The notes beneath the pieces were generated by a model. It worked only from the letters and a program-made list of their open reading frames with translations. It ran no database searches and had not been told where the DNA came from. Made by a program: the position numbers and the translations under genes. Of a DNA stretch of 64,000 bases, positions 12,164 to 22,639 are shown one piece after another; the stretch's first letter is position 1, and each line of letters begins with the position of its first letter. This stretch comes from Datisca glomerata (Eukaryota; Streptophyta; Magnoliopsida; Cucurbitales; Datiscaceae), in the NCBI GenBank assembly GCA_003255025.1, contig QANY01005052.1:1054001-1118000 (forward strand), in the 5' to 3' direction.

Positions 12164-13077
12164 TGTAAAATATTTTTTTTATTTAATCAAGGATCAAGGG
12201 GAAGAATATCGATAGCGACTAATTTATATGAGTGTTAATTAGAAAGAAAGAGAAAGAGAGAGTGTGCAGGGAGCAATAACTCTCAGTTGAGTTTTTTTAT
12301 TATATTGAATGTGTCATTTTTATTTAATAAATTGGACTTATATAGGCTCCCCAAATAATATGAGTTGATTAAAATAGCAATATAAATAGAGGTACTCATT
12401 ATTCCTAGGGATTATACTCATTCGTGGGGATTATCCTACTAGGTATGGGCCTCATTCCCTTTCTCGTTTCTCATCTGTCTCGTTCAGCCGTCAATCAGTC
12501 ACAGTCACTTGATGAGTTTTTATGGTTTTGAGCCAATCAATCACATCCACTTGGTGGCTTGTAAATCTCTCTCATCTGAGTCATTTAGCTTACCCAATCA
12601 ATCACAGCATTTTGACTGTTTATTTTCGATCATTTTCATTTGTTCCTGCTCTTCTTCTTTTTTCGTTCCTGCAAAGTTCTGCGATTGCCTTCCCCATTCT
12701 GGAGGTGCGAGTCCACCCTCAATATTTTCCTGTTCTCGAAGGCGCGAGTCCTCTATCAGCTTTTTTCGTTAAACGGTCAGCTTTTCTTGTTCTGATGAGG
12801 TTTTCCCGCTTCCGTGCTCTTTTCTATTTCTAGAGTTCTTTCTCGTTTAGAACTCATTCATGTTTAGAGCTCCTTCGTGTTTAGAACTCTTTCCAGTTTA
12901 GAGCTTTTTCCTGTTTATAGCTCATTTATATTCAGATCTCCTTCCCGTTTAGAGCTCCTTCATGTTTAGAGTTCCTTCCTCATTATCTATTTGTGTTACT
13001 TATGTTTTCTTGTCTAGCCCCCAATCTTTCCATGTTCATAGTCCACGCGTCCCCTCACGATTTTTTCTTTCTGTACA
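12164..13077 (-). repeat. 5' LTR of the Tat-type element (right copy)
   Basis: It starts TGTAAAATAT and parallels 5922-6745. The shared TTTAGAGCTCCTTC minisatellite occupies about 12830-12975. Beyond that, similarity to the left copy fades. TGTACA at 13072-13077 mirrors the TGTA start and may be the true end. Confidence 0.7.
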
Positions 13078-13109
13078 CGTGCCTTGGATGATTTATTCCT
13101 TTCTCAATG

Positions 13110-13500
13110 GTTAAGTGACAAAACAAGTACATAAAAATGACAAAGAGTTAGAAAATTTTACTAAGTGAATGAAAATTACAACGTGTATGAAAATGACAAA
13201 GTGCATAGGCAAATATACGAAAATGTATTAAAATGACCAAGTGTAAAATAGTTATGTCCATGAAAATGACTAAATATATGAAAATGACTAAGCGTGTAAT
13301 ATGTCTTACTATATGAAAATGTGTTTAAATAATTAAGTGTTTAGAAATAAAAAAAGTGAAAATTGTTAAGTGCGTGAAAATTACTAACTGTGTATAAGGG
13401 TTAAGTCTTTTAAACTAACTAAGTGACAAAATAAAGGGTTAAAAAATGCTAAGAGTATGTGGCTAAAATGTAAAAATGGCCAAGTGTAGAAAAAAACCAT
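13110..13500. repeat. Degenerate minisatellite, GAAAATGACNAAGTG units
   Basis: Short units such as ATGAAAATGACAAAGTG and GAAAATGACTAAGCGTG recur irregularly. The same type of sequence (GTATATGAAAATATCTAAGC) lies at 5875-5915, on the far side of the Tat-type element. The element therefore probably landed inside such an array. Confidence 0.65.
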
Positions 13501-15300
13501 TGTTATAAAACCTATAACCGTCGGGATAGAAAAGGAGCCTCCGATAAAGAGTAGGAAAGTGCTTCAATTTGATACTAAAAACCGCCGCTAAAGACACATA
13601 ACGCCGATATAGATCCAACTGAGAACAAGGCGATTACGCCCTAATCGCTAGCTGCAAGTTGTAAACGCTTTTTATCCATGACAATTCGTCATACGCACAT
13701 GGCGATTTGCAATTATCATATGGTGATTCGTCATATATTTACGAAGATTCGCCATATACAAATATGAAGAATAGTTTTATTTTTTAATTTTAAAGTTAAT
13801 TTTGATAACGAAATTAGGTTAGATTTAAAAAAAATATACTTATATGTATAAATTAATACGTAAATGAGGTTATTTTCCAAATTCTATGGGTTATAATTAT
13901 AAAATAAAAAGTTAATTTCAAATTTCAATATTTAATTTCAAACTTTTAGCGGATATGTTCGATTTAACAGTTGAATCTGATCTTGAAGGTTATACGTGTT
14001 CGTCAAACCGATAAATAGGATTTACTGATCATCATAATATCACGACCTATAATTAGATATAGTGAAAATCTGTATCGCTCGGTACTGGTCACAAAAGCAC
14101 AACAACATTATCGATGACAACTTTTATCATGTTTATGAATAATTGTTCAATTACTTCCAGAATCCTAACTTAATCTAATCTAATTTCACATAATACGTGA
14201 ATATCGTGGATGTTTTCATTGAGAGAATGAGTTTGTTTTCTATTTTTATCAGAGATTTACCCGGTGTACGGTAATTAATTAAAAAATAATTTTAGGATTT
14301 ATTGTGAAGATGGAGATTAGAGCCATTTGAATGGCGATTAGGGTCATTGTCATGGCGTTTAGGGACCACTATGGCGATCGCCTATCTAGGTATGGCGATT
14401 AGGAAGTGCAATAGAGATTGAAGTCATTTGAATGGCGGTTGATCATGAAGATGTGATTAGCACCTTCAGGATGGTTATTATGGGCTTTTGAGTGGCGATT
14501 GCAATTTCGGGGTTCAATGAATTTGTAGGGGCATAATAAATGCTTGGGGTGTTCACCAAAATTTAAAAGTTAATTTTCTTTGAGGTGTTCTTCTAAAATG
14601 TAGTGGAGTTCATAATAAATCTAAAGGTGTTCACCTCCAACCTTGGGGGTATACATGTTCGTTAAATAGTGAAAATTATGAATTGGTAAATGTAAGACAT
14701 AATAGTGTGTAAAATTATGAATGTAAGACATAATTGTATAAAAGAGAGAAAGAGATCTAGAATTTAGATCCATATATAATTGTACTACATACTTATTGAT
14801 TTTGATTCTATACATGAACCGGGATTTAGGGTTATACATGTTCGTTAAATTGTAAAATATTATTTTACTTTATACTTGTCATAAATCACAACACAATCAA
14901 GAATACGTACTTAAATGTTTATGAATAAGTGCTCAATTATTTTAACAATTCATTACTTAATTTAAATCTAATTGAAAATATAAGTGAAGGTACTTAATGT
15001 TCGCTTTAAAAATATCAAGGATCTTGATAATTTTGTTTGCGATCCTCGAGCATACCTGATCAATTTTAAAAAATCAAATTTGTTGAAAAACCTCTGTATA
15101 AAGGTCTTAAAATCATTGGATTGATGCAAAACAGCCGAAGAAAAACCAAAACATCGCCGAAAATTGAAAAAAAAAAGCTAGAAACCATCGATATAAGGAC
15201 AAAAATCGCCGGTATAGGATGCCAGAACCGCCGAGAAACCGCCGGAATAGAGCATAAAAAACGCCAGTAAAAAAGTTCTAAAATCGCCAGTATAAAGTCA
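13500..15300. repeat. Left repeat arm: CGCCG-type units, GCGATT units and partial repeat copies
   Basis: Short units rich in CGCCG(G)TATA occur at 13510-13620 and again at 15130-15300. GGCGATT units occur at 13640-13760 and 14320-14510. A second, diverged partial copy of the inverted repeat unit, in the same orientation as the left copy, is seen at about 14640-15010 (TATACATGTTCGT, then TTTATGAATAAGTG). I cannot assign the arm to a known transposon family. Confidence 0.6.
13838..14510 (+). repeat. Inverted repeat, left copy (~650 bp)
   Basis: It matches the reverse complement of 19535-20187. Shared landmarks in order are TTTCAAACTTTTAG(C/T)GGATATG, TGTTCGTCAAACCGATAAATA, CAACAACATTATC, TCTAATTTCACATAATA, GGTGTACGGTAA and GCACCTTCAGGATGG. 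The copies have clearly diverged. Confidence 0.8.
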
Positions 15301-15720
15301 TTGAAAATGTATAAGGGTTCACCAAAATGTAAAGAGGCTTATCAAACATGTATCGAGGTTCACCAAATACGTTCAAAATTAATAATTTTTGGAAGAGTTC
15401 ACCATCAAGTATGTATTGAAATTCACCAAATATATAACGGAGTTAACCAAATATGTAATGAAGTTCACCGAATATGTAATGAAGTTCACCGAATACGTAT
15501 AAAATTATTAATTCTCGGAAGAGTTCACAAAAAATATACTGAAATTCATCAAATATGTGTTGAATTTGACTAAATATTTCTAAATTAATAATTCTTGAAA
15601 TGATTCATAAATATATTCTGGAGTTCATCAAACATATAAATAACTTCATCAAATATATACATGAATTCATTTAATGCCTAATAGAATTTATCAAATATGT
15701 ACAAAGTTGATTGTTAGTAA
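15301..15720 (+). repeat. Minisatellite array, TTCACC-AA-TA(C/T)GTA units (left)
   Basis: Degenerate units of roughly 20-30 bases around GTTCACCAAATATGTA, with a longer spacer TTAATAATTTTTGGAAGAG. The same units in the same orientation occur at 18790-19530, on the other side of the gene. The open frame read through it is a by-product of the repeat. Confidence 0.8.
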
Positions 15721-15937
15721 TATGTGCCAAAAAGAAAGTGTGTACTATTGTGTTTGATGTTATTTTTTTACTTAGGTTGGCCCTACTGCTTTTCCCTCCC
15801 CAAATCACAGGCACTGTAAAAAAGTCGTGTCCCAGTGATTTCGATCATCACCATCTGAGCGTTCACATGTCCTCTTCTTTTACCCACTAATTATAAAAAC
15901 CCGAAGAGCTGTCACTCGTTAAACACCAACATTGGCC

Positions 15938-16479
15938 CACGTGTTCGTTTCTGGAACCGAACACCACAAAAGAAGAAACAGAGGGGAAAAAGTAAGAGGA
16001 TTGCACGAGAGGGATGAGCTTACGTGTCCTTCTCGAGCTCCTGATTTGGATACCTTTCAGTACCTTATTGGGTGAAGAGTTGGGTCCAATGAAAATCTCA
16101 AGGTCTTTAATTTTTCTATCTAAAGTGAAGCTAATAAGTTTAACCCAACAAACAAATCACTATAAAATTTAGACATGTTTTAAGAATAATTTTAGATTAA
16201 TTAAGTTTTTAATAAATTAAATTTATATTTCAATCATTCAGGGATAATATTTTAATTTTCATTAAAATAATTTAATATATTAATTTATAAATAATTATTA
16301 TATCAAAACTTATTCTAGAATCAGGGTGAATTATATAAACAGGACATGAAGTTTGAACAGAACCATTGTTGGTCCATTCCACGTTTCTAGTTTTAGCCAA
16401 TCTCCTCTATGAGCTGTTTGAGTCTTAGTCTTCACACGTATCCGCTCCTCTACGTGTCTCTCTTGCACCTCTTATAAAG
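15938..16479 (+). promoter_or_regulatory. Promoter of the DUF7950-type gene: G-box, ABRE-like sites, TATA box
   Basis: CCACGTGT contains a G-box at 15938-15943. ACGTGTC, an ABRE-like core, occurs at 16022-16028 and 16452-16458. A TATA box TATAAAG is at 16473-16479, which places transcription start near 16503-16512 and predicts a leader of about 60 bases before the conserved N-terminus. The repeated ACGTG cores suggest abscisic acid or bZIP control. That is inference from motifs only. Confidence 0.6.
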
Positions 16480-16567
16480 TGTCACTCATCCTTTGCTCGT
16501 CTCCTTGCATTACGTTCTTATCGTTACAAACTACAACCCAATTCTAGAGAGAGAGAGACAGAGAGAG

Positions 16568-17521
16568 ATTGATGGGAGAGGAGGATGCTGTATAGCAAGG
16601 TACACGGGAGGTTACGATATGTCCAAGATGAACAAGATAATGCTAAGGTTCAGGCCAATCGCACCGAGACCTGTAACAGTTGGATCTTCCTCCGGCGGAT
16701 CAACACCGGAGAACGTCGAAGTTGCATGCAGATCCGGTAGAGGCAAGAAAAAGTATACCAGAGGTACCACAACTGTCACCACCACTACCGCCACATCACC
16801 GACCAACAATAATTATAATAGCAAGAGGTGCAATAAGAGGAGGAGAGCTTCTCCGGAAGGAAAAAGCAGCGGTGTTTCTTTAGGGACTACGATGGTTACT
16901 CTGCCTTTATTGCCGGAGACTCCTGAACGGAAGGAAAATTCGCCGGTTAGGTGGTCCCCACTGGAGAACATAGACGCACCGAACAACCTCCTTCCCATGT
17001 GGCTGAGTTTCAATAACGGGCATGGTGGTACTGTTGGTGATGTTCCTGTGGGAGGTGGAGCATCGGATCATAAGGTGGTCATGACGCCAAAGCCAGTAAG
17101 GATGGCGGGAGCGTGCGTGACCGTGGAATGTGTGACAGATACGTGGGTTGGAGTGGACGTTTTGGGTCGTACGGACGACGAGAGGAGAAGCAATCTGAAG
17201 AGGGACACGTGTCCAGGGTTCATATCGGACGTTTCAGGGAGGGTGATGTGGACAAACGAGTCGTTTAGGAAGATGGTGGGCCAGGGTGAAGGCGGTGAAG
17301 AGCAGCGGAGTGAGATGAGAGTGTGGCTGGTGATGAAGGAGAAGTTACCGGTGACGGCGGGAGGGGAATTATACGCTGCTTTCACGTGCAGGGTGAGAGT
17401 TCAGTACATGAGTGGAAAAGAAAGAAGCACATCGGCACTGCCTTGTGATGTGTGGAAAATGGACGGTGGTGGGTTTGCATGGAAGATGGACCTCAAAGCT
17501 GCTCTCAGCTTGGGTTGGTGA
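16568..17521 (+). CDS. DUF7950-type plant protein, start codon unusual
   Basis: This is a single-exon plant gene of unknown biochemical role. From the first in-frame ATG at 16619 the product has 300 residues. It contains RFRPIAPRP (10-18), a Thr/Asn-rich stretch (49-67), a basic cluster KRCNKRRR (69-76, possible nuclear signal) and a conserved C-terminal region with CPGFISDVSGRVMWTN (198-213) and CDVWKMDGGGFAWKMD (276-291), ending SLGW. This matches my memory of the plant DUF7950 family. In that family I recall the protein beginning M-D-G-R-G-G-C-C-I-A-R-Y. Here those residues are present in frame upstream, but codon one is ATT (16568-16570), giving 317 residues if used. An in-frame TAA at 16475-16477 rules out a longer start. 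It is the only intact gene in the window and is more GC-rich than its surroundings. Confidence 0.85.
   Translation: MDGRGGCCIARYTGGYDMSKMNKIMLRFRPIAPRPVTVGSSSGGSTPENVEVACRSGRGKKKYTRGTTTVTTTTATSPTNNNYNSKRCNKRRRASPEGKSSGVSLGTTMVTLPLLPETPERKENSPVRWSPLENIDAPNNLLPMWLSFNNGHGGTVGDVPVGGGASDHKVVMTPKPVRMAGACVTVECVTDTWVGVDVLGRTDDERRSNLKRDTCPGFISDVSGRVMWTNESFRKMVGQGEGGEEQRSEMRVWLVMKEKLPVTAGGELYAAFTCRVRVQYMSGKERSTSALPCDVWKMDGGGFAWKMDLKAALSLGW
16572..16595 (+). promoter_or_regulatory. Upstream ORF of seven codons, overlapping the conserved N-terminus
   Basis: ATGGGAGAGGAGGATGCTGTATAG lies one base off the main frame and encodes MGEEDAV. If the main protein starts at 16619, this is the first ATG of the mRNA and would act as a short upstream ORF ending 23 bases before it. 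Confidence 0.55.
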
Positions 17522-18477
17522 TTGAAACACTTTTGAGCCGTCCGATTAGCTGATTAACTGTGATCTAGTAATCTTCTTTTGAAACTAACGTACGTGATAT
17601 AAGTAGATCAACTTTCTATACGTCTGGGCTGTACCAGAGAGAGATTTTAACATAGAGAGGGACTTTTGATAAAGCTTTCCTCACACCTTCCATGCTCTAA
17701 AATAATTGTGAATGTTTTTCTGTCTTTTTTAGACTTATGATGATGTTATGAAGCTTTTCAAAAGCTACTTCGCGGCGTACATACGGTGGCTTTGGGTTTT
17801 TTGGTTTGTGAAAAATGTTCTTATCGTTACAAAAAAAAGTTCAAAATTGTAATTAGATTTTCGTTAATTATGAAGTGATGTATAGTGTTAGTTTTCTTTG
17901 GCTGGCTGAGATTCTGGTTTAATGTTGATCGATGATGAACCTACTTGCTTACCACAGAAGGAGAATTATTTCATTTTTTTGCTGATTTGTAAGGTTTTGT
18001 ATGGTTGAAGGTGTAATAAGCTAAATTTTAAAGTTCGTCGGTATTATTTGCCTGTGTTATAAACTATGTTACAGAGTATATGGGGGCCGCACACTCTTTT
18101 TCTTTCCAAGATCAAAACAAAGGAAATTTCATATCGTAACAAAGTTTTGAAGTTATGATTATGTATTTAAGTGTTTAGGGTGGCTTGGCCGAGAAATGAT
18201 TGTTGAGAACATAGAGGAAGGACCTAGGGTACCAAGAGATTTACTTTTTTTACTGGAATTTGAGGAGAATTCAAGATTGCTCCAATTGTTTAATCGTCGA
18301 CCCAAAGCAATTTGAATTTTATATTATTTACTTTTTGTTTCTTTTTTTTACTTTTCAAAAAAGGGCTCGTAACTCTGAAAATTACTATGAATTTTTGAAA
18401 AATGTCAACTTTTTTTCAGTCAGTATAGTTCATTTCATAATGTTCCTCTACGCTAAGGACACTAGAATATCAAACCA
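17522..18477. other. 3' flank of the DUF7950-type gene
   Basis: AT-rich sequence with no further gene. I see no unambiguous AATAAA signal; AATAATTG near 17700 is only suggestive. Confidence 0.5.
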
Positions 18478-18478
18478 T

Positions 18479-18596
18479 GAACGAAAATGTATAAGAGAAA
18501 AATATATTGATTAGTGATTGTGAGCTCTGGATTCTTGAACGAAAATGTATAAGAGAAAAATATATTGATTAGTGATTGTGAGCTTTGGATTCTTGA
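18479..18596. repeat. 58 bp tandem duplication
   Basis: ACGAAAATGTATAAGAGAAA begins at 18481 and again at 18539. Both copies run through GATTAGTGATTGTGAGCT to GGATTCTTGA, with one or two differences. Confidence 0.9.
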
Positions 18597-18789
18597 CTGG
18601 AGGGGACATAAAAAAGGGTGAGCACTTGAGCCAGTACAAGATGATGGAAAATGGTCTGAGTTAAGCACTGAAATAGGGATAATTTTTTCATGGCATAGAT
18701 GTTGGGTTATTGTGGTCCTTAGATTGCATTTGAAACAATCTGGGTCACACGAAGTCTAGCACGTAGTAGGTTTCTTTTTGTTTTTTTTT

Positions 18790-19530
18790 TTGTTCATCAA
18801 ATACATACTGAAATTCATCAAATATGTAGTGAGTTCATCAATTACGTAGTAGGATTCACCAAATATGTACAGAAGAATAATTTTAGAGGGGTCACCAATT
18901 ATATACTGGAGTTCATTAATTACATAGTGTGGTTCACTAAATATGTACAAAAAATAATAATTCTTAGAGGGTTCACCAGTTACGTACTGTAGTTCACCAA
19001 TTATGTAATGGAGTTCACCAATTAAGTACTGGGGTTCACCAAATACGTACAAAAAGAATAATTCTTGGAAGGGTTCACCAGTTACGTACTGTAGTTCACC
19101 AATTATGTACTGGGGTTCACCAAATACGTACAAAAGAATAATTCTTGGAGGGGTTCACCAATTACGTATTGGGGTTCACCAAATACATACAAAAGAATAA
19201 TTCTTGGAGGGATTCACCAATTACGTAGTGAAGTTCGCCAAATACATACAAAAAAATAATTCTTGGAGGAGTTCACCAAATACGTACTAGGGTTCACCAA
19301 TTACGTAGTGGGGTTCACCAAATACGTACAAAAAAATAATTCTTGGAGCGGGTTCAACAATTACGTACTGGGCTTCACCGATTACGTGGTAGGGTTCACC
19401 AATTACGTACCGGAGTTTACGTACCGAGGTTCACCAAATACGTACAAAAGAATAATTTTTGGAGGGATTCACCAATTACGTACAAAATAATAATTCTTGA
19501 GATGGGTTCATCAAATACGTACAACCTAAT
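18790..19530 (+). repeat. Minisatellite array, TTCACCAATTACGTAC units (right)
   Basis: About thirty degenerate units of 20-30 bases around GGTTCACCAAATACGTAC. They are organised into higher-order blocks separated by AAAAGAATAATTCTTGGAGG. The orientation is the same as in the 15301-15720 array. The open frames here on both strands are products of the repeat. Confidence 0.9.
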
Positions 19531-19534
19531 CACC

Positions 19535-20187
19535 ATACCTAATAGGCGAATCGCCTATTTTTACCCCCTAAACGCCATCCTGAAGGTGCTAATCGCATCG
19601 TCAAAGTCAAGCGTTAGTTTTATGCCTCTAATTGCATGTTTTTGTCCCCAAACGCCAAATACAAATAGGCGATCGCCAATCTCCCTCCCAATCACCACTT
19701 TTTTGCTCCTAATCGCCATTCTTCACAAATTTCCTTAAAATTGATATTTTTATAATTATTTACCGTACACCGGAAATTGATAAAAATAGAAAAAACTCAT
19801 TATTTCAATGCAAATATTCATGATACTCACTTATTATGTGAAATTAGATTGGATTAATTAAGGATTCTCGATAAAATTGAACACTTATTCATAAACTCGT
19901 TAAAGTTGTCATTGATAATGTTGTTATACTTTTGTGACAAGTATCGAACGATATGAGTTTTCACAATATATAATTATAGATTGTGATGATGGTCGGTAAA
20001 TCATATTTATCGGTTTGACGAACATGTATAACCATCAAGATCAGAATCGATCTATAAATCAAACATATCCACTAAAAGTTTGAAATTGAATGTTGAAATT
20101 TGAAATTTTAACCTTTTATTTTATAAATTATAACACCATGAAATTTTGAAAACAACATATTTTCATTTTAATTTATAAGCATATAAA
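19535..20187 (-). repeat. Inverted repeat, right copy (~650 bp)
   Basis: It is the reverse complement counterpart of 13838-14510, with the same landmarks in reverse order (GCACC-type GCGATT units first, TTTGAAATTGAAT last). Together the two copies bracket the gene and both minisatellite arrays. Confidence 0.8.
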
Positions 20188-20400
20188 AACCCTAAAAACT
20201 AAAAGAGATAGGAATTACGAAAAGGCTCAAACTTAAGACCGAAACAGCTTTCAGGCCTCTGACAGGTAAATCCTGTTGTGCATGTAGATCTCTAAATAAG
20301 CTTTAATTTGATATCTTACTTCCCACATGGTTCCACCCGAGTCAAAAGTTACGCCCTCCAGAAGTTGACATGCGCGTGCCACGACCAATAGGGAGTATTG
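20188..20400 (-). repeat. Fragment of the gypsy LTR also seen at 53599 and 29012
   Basis: AAACCCTAAAAACTAAAAGAG, TAAGCTT(T/C)(A/G)ATTTGATATCTTA and GAGTCAAAAGTTACGCCCTC match the LTR at 53599-54107. Only the distal half of the LTR is present, directly abutting the right inverted repeat. Confidence 0.7.
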
Positions 20401-20469
20401 GGACCACACACCTGTATGTCTGGCGTTTTGGGTCCCAAACGCGATCAGCAGGCCCCTTTTTACTTAATC

Positions 20470-20720
20470 ATTTTTATTTCTTCACTTAATATATATTGTT
20501 TGTAGAAGTCCTCCCATTTGAAACACTTAACCATTATACACATTTATTAATTTTCATACACTTAACTATTTTCACACACTTTACCTTATATAATTATATT
20601 TTACATTTATCATTTTCACACACTTGATTATTTTAAATTTACTTAGACATTTTCATTTCTTCACTTAATATATACTCTTTGTAAAAGTCCATCTGTTTCA
20701 TCAATTCATATAAGGCTTTG
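20470..20720. repeat. Imperfect direct repeat, ~180 bp spacing
   Basis: ATTTCTTCACTTAATATATA followed by (C/T)TTTGTA(A/G)AAGTCC occurs near 20477 and 20655, with short CACACACTTA(A/C) motifs between. Confidence 0.6.
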
Positions 20721-20989
20721 GTGAAGGCAGTACGCACGGTTGCTCTGTGGAGTAACATAATACTTTTTGTCTCAAACTTTTTGATTTGTCAATACAAAAA
20801 TTAACAATTTTCACTTATTGAATTCAGTACCACTACAAATGAATATTTCCTCTGATACAAATCCCTTCTAAACACTCAAAAAACACATTTCAACCTACTT
20901 ATATGTATAACTACACACATATTATACCAGAAAGTAACAAAACATGATACATTAATTTGACTTCAATGGGAAAAGGCAATCATGTTATA

Positions 20990-22310
20990 AGATGTGTGAA
21001 ATAAATGTAAAAGATTCAACGCAAGTCTAACATGTACGTGATTACCTTACGAAATATTGTGGTTAGACGATTCTCCCTGCTATTAAGGGTTAAAAGTTCA
21101 CCTGGAATGAAAGTTCACCTGTCATAATGTCAATTATGAGAACATTTATTCAAAAAATAAGAAATGTCTAAAATATCTAAAGAAATCAGATAAGTCAACA
21201 AGAAACAAGAAAAAGAATATTGTTGCAAATTAGGATATGAAAAATTTGAGACAACACAATATCAAAACAATGTGCATAAAACCTGGCCATAATAAAAAAG
21301 GAGGAGTCCAAAACCCACAAATTATTAGACTTTCACAAGATAGAAATTAGACAACTGCATGCCAGGAATATGACCACATCGTCTTTCTTTTTAGCCTAAT
21401 TCTCTATCACTTGTATTTTGGGTGCTGGCACATCACCTATAAATCATTGATCTGCATCAAAACAAGCAAAACAAAACACTCTTTCGGCTTAAATTTAAAC
21501 TAAACCCAATAGTGGATGCCAACATATTATTTCTTCATGCAATAAACTGCTTCCACATATTATGTTAACATTTATACTAATTAACTTTATTGATAAAATA
21601 ACCTACACCACAATCAGTGTAAGGAGATCATACTATCAAAGGACATTTGTTTGCAGGCCTTTGAAGACAACCCATTGGCCTAGGTTCATAGATTCCATTA
21701 CTCTTTTAAAGGTGTAGAACAAAGATTGAACAAAGATCAATACCTCGAAGCTCTTGCTAGCTATCCAATGATCTCAACCGCAGTCTCTGTCGTTGACTAC
21801 ATCCCCACCTCTTGGTCTTAGAAAACCCAATTCAAGCAAGCATCCTCGTGTGACTAGCTAGATGTCTCGTATAGTGTGGAGAGTTTACGGTGGCTAGACA
21901 GAGAGGAGAAAACCTGTAAGATAAATATGGAAAGGAGAAGAGGCTTGAGAGAGGAGAGAAGCTCACCTGTGAGAGAGATGGAAGCAGGGGGTTGAGTGTG
22001 AGAATGAGGAGTGTCTGATGGAGGCATAACCAGAAGATGGAACTGTTTGGTGGAGTCACCTGAGGGATGGTGAAAGTATCGGCTTTATCAGTTTGCCTTA
22101 GAATTTAGGGTTGAACTTGAAGGAGATGATGAAGGGATAGAGGAAAAGTGGAAGTAAAAGGAAACCGGAATATCCTGTTTCAAGGCTAGAGACTAATCAA
22201 TGGTATAGACTTAGTAGAACAAATCCAAGGGCTGTTAATTGTCTCAGCATCAATACTAGAAAAAAAATTCGCGGCATTGAAAAGTGATCCCTCAAATAGA
22301 GGAAACGCTG
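20990..22310 (-). repeat. Unclassified element related to 3190 region
   Basis: The end at 22215-22305, read on the minus strand, resembles 3192-3275 (TTGAGGGATCACTTTTCAAT against TTGGGGATCGCTCTCTAATG). A pyrimidine-rich, leader-like tract then follows on the minus strand. The two loci are probably copies of one element type in opposite orientation. I see no convincing product; the frame at 21832-22059 is pyrimidine-rich leader sequence. Confidence 0.35.
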
Positions 22311-22435
22311 AGTGATGTGTTTGAGGGTGAGGCGGGGCACAGTTGCCTAGAATGTAGGAAAATAGGACACAGTTGCGTAGAATGTAGGAAAAAAGGATCC
22401 GTCATAAGACCTCAGGAGAGCTATCTATAAATATT

Positions 22436-22548
22436 TAATTAATTAGTTACACGAATGTAACTAACCATAGTCGGTTCAACTAAGGCACTCATAACTAGTT
22501 AATTAATTAGTTACACGAGTGTAACTAATCATAGTCACCTCAACTAAT
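22436..22548. repeat. ~63 bp direct repeat
   Basis: TTAATTAATTAGTTACACGA, then TGTAACTAA and CATAGTC, occurs at 22436 and again at 22499. Confidence 0.85.
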
Positions 22549-22639
22549 TGTCATAGACGTACTGTGGATAAGCGTGTGAGTCAGTTACAATTTGACTTAT
22601 TAGTTGACTCATTTTCTACGAGTCTTTTTCAGTTTGAAG

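Larger units (their letters stand above)
5922..13077 (-). mobile_element. Tat-type Ty3/gypsy LTR retrotransposon, decayed
   Basis: Two direct repeats (from 5922 and from 12164) flank gag-protease-RT-RNase H-second RNase H-integrase fragments, all on the minus strand. The right copy is therefore the 5' LTR. A PBS-like sequence abuts it at 12143-12160. The extra archaeal-type RNase H after the RT/RNase H block marks the Tat lineage in plants. The coding region is split by many stops and frameshifts. The outer right boundary is uncertain: LTR similarity fades near 12980, and TACA at 13074-13077 is one candidate end. I could not identify a target-site duplication. Confidence 0.85.

Noticed and set aside
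15301..15573. 90-codon open frame with repeated VHQIC/NEVHRI peptides
   Set aside because: It only reads the TTCACC minisatellite; repeat units near a multiple of three keep a frame open without selection.
16493..16618. Longer N-terminus of the DUF7950-type gene from 16493
   Set aside because: The codon at 16493 is TTG, not ATG, and lies only ~14 bases after the TATA box, so it is probably not transcribed.
18756..19738. Open frames on both strands with repeated GEPQY or GFTNYV peptides
   Set aside because: Same minisatellite read in different frames. Both strands stay open because the unit lacks stops.
21832..22059. 75-codon Leu/Ser-rich frame
   Set aside because: It reads a CT-rich, leader-like tract; composition alone explains it.
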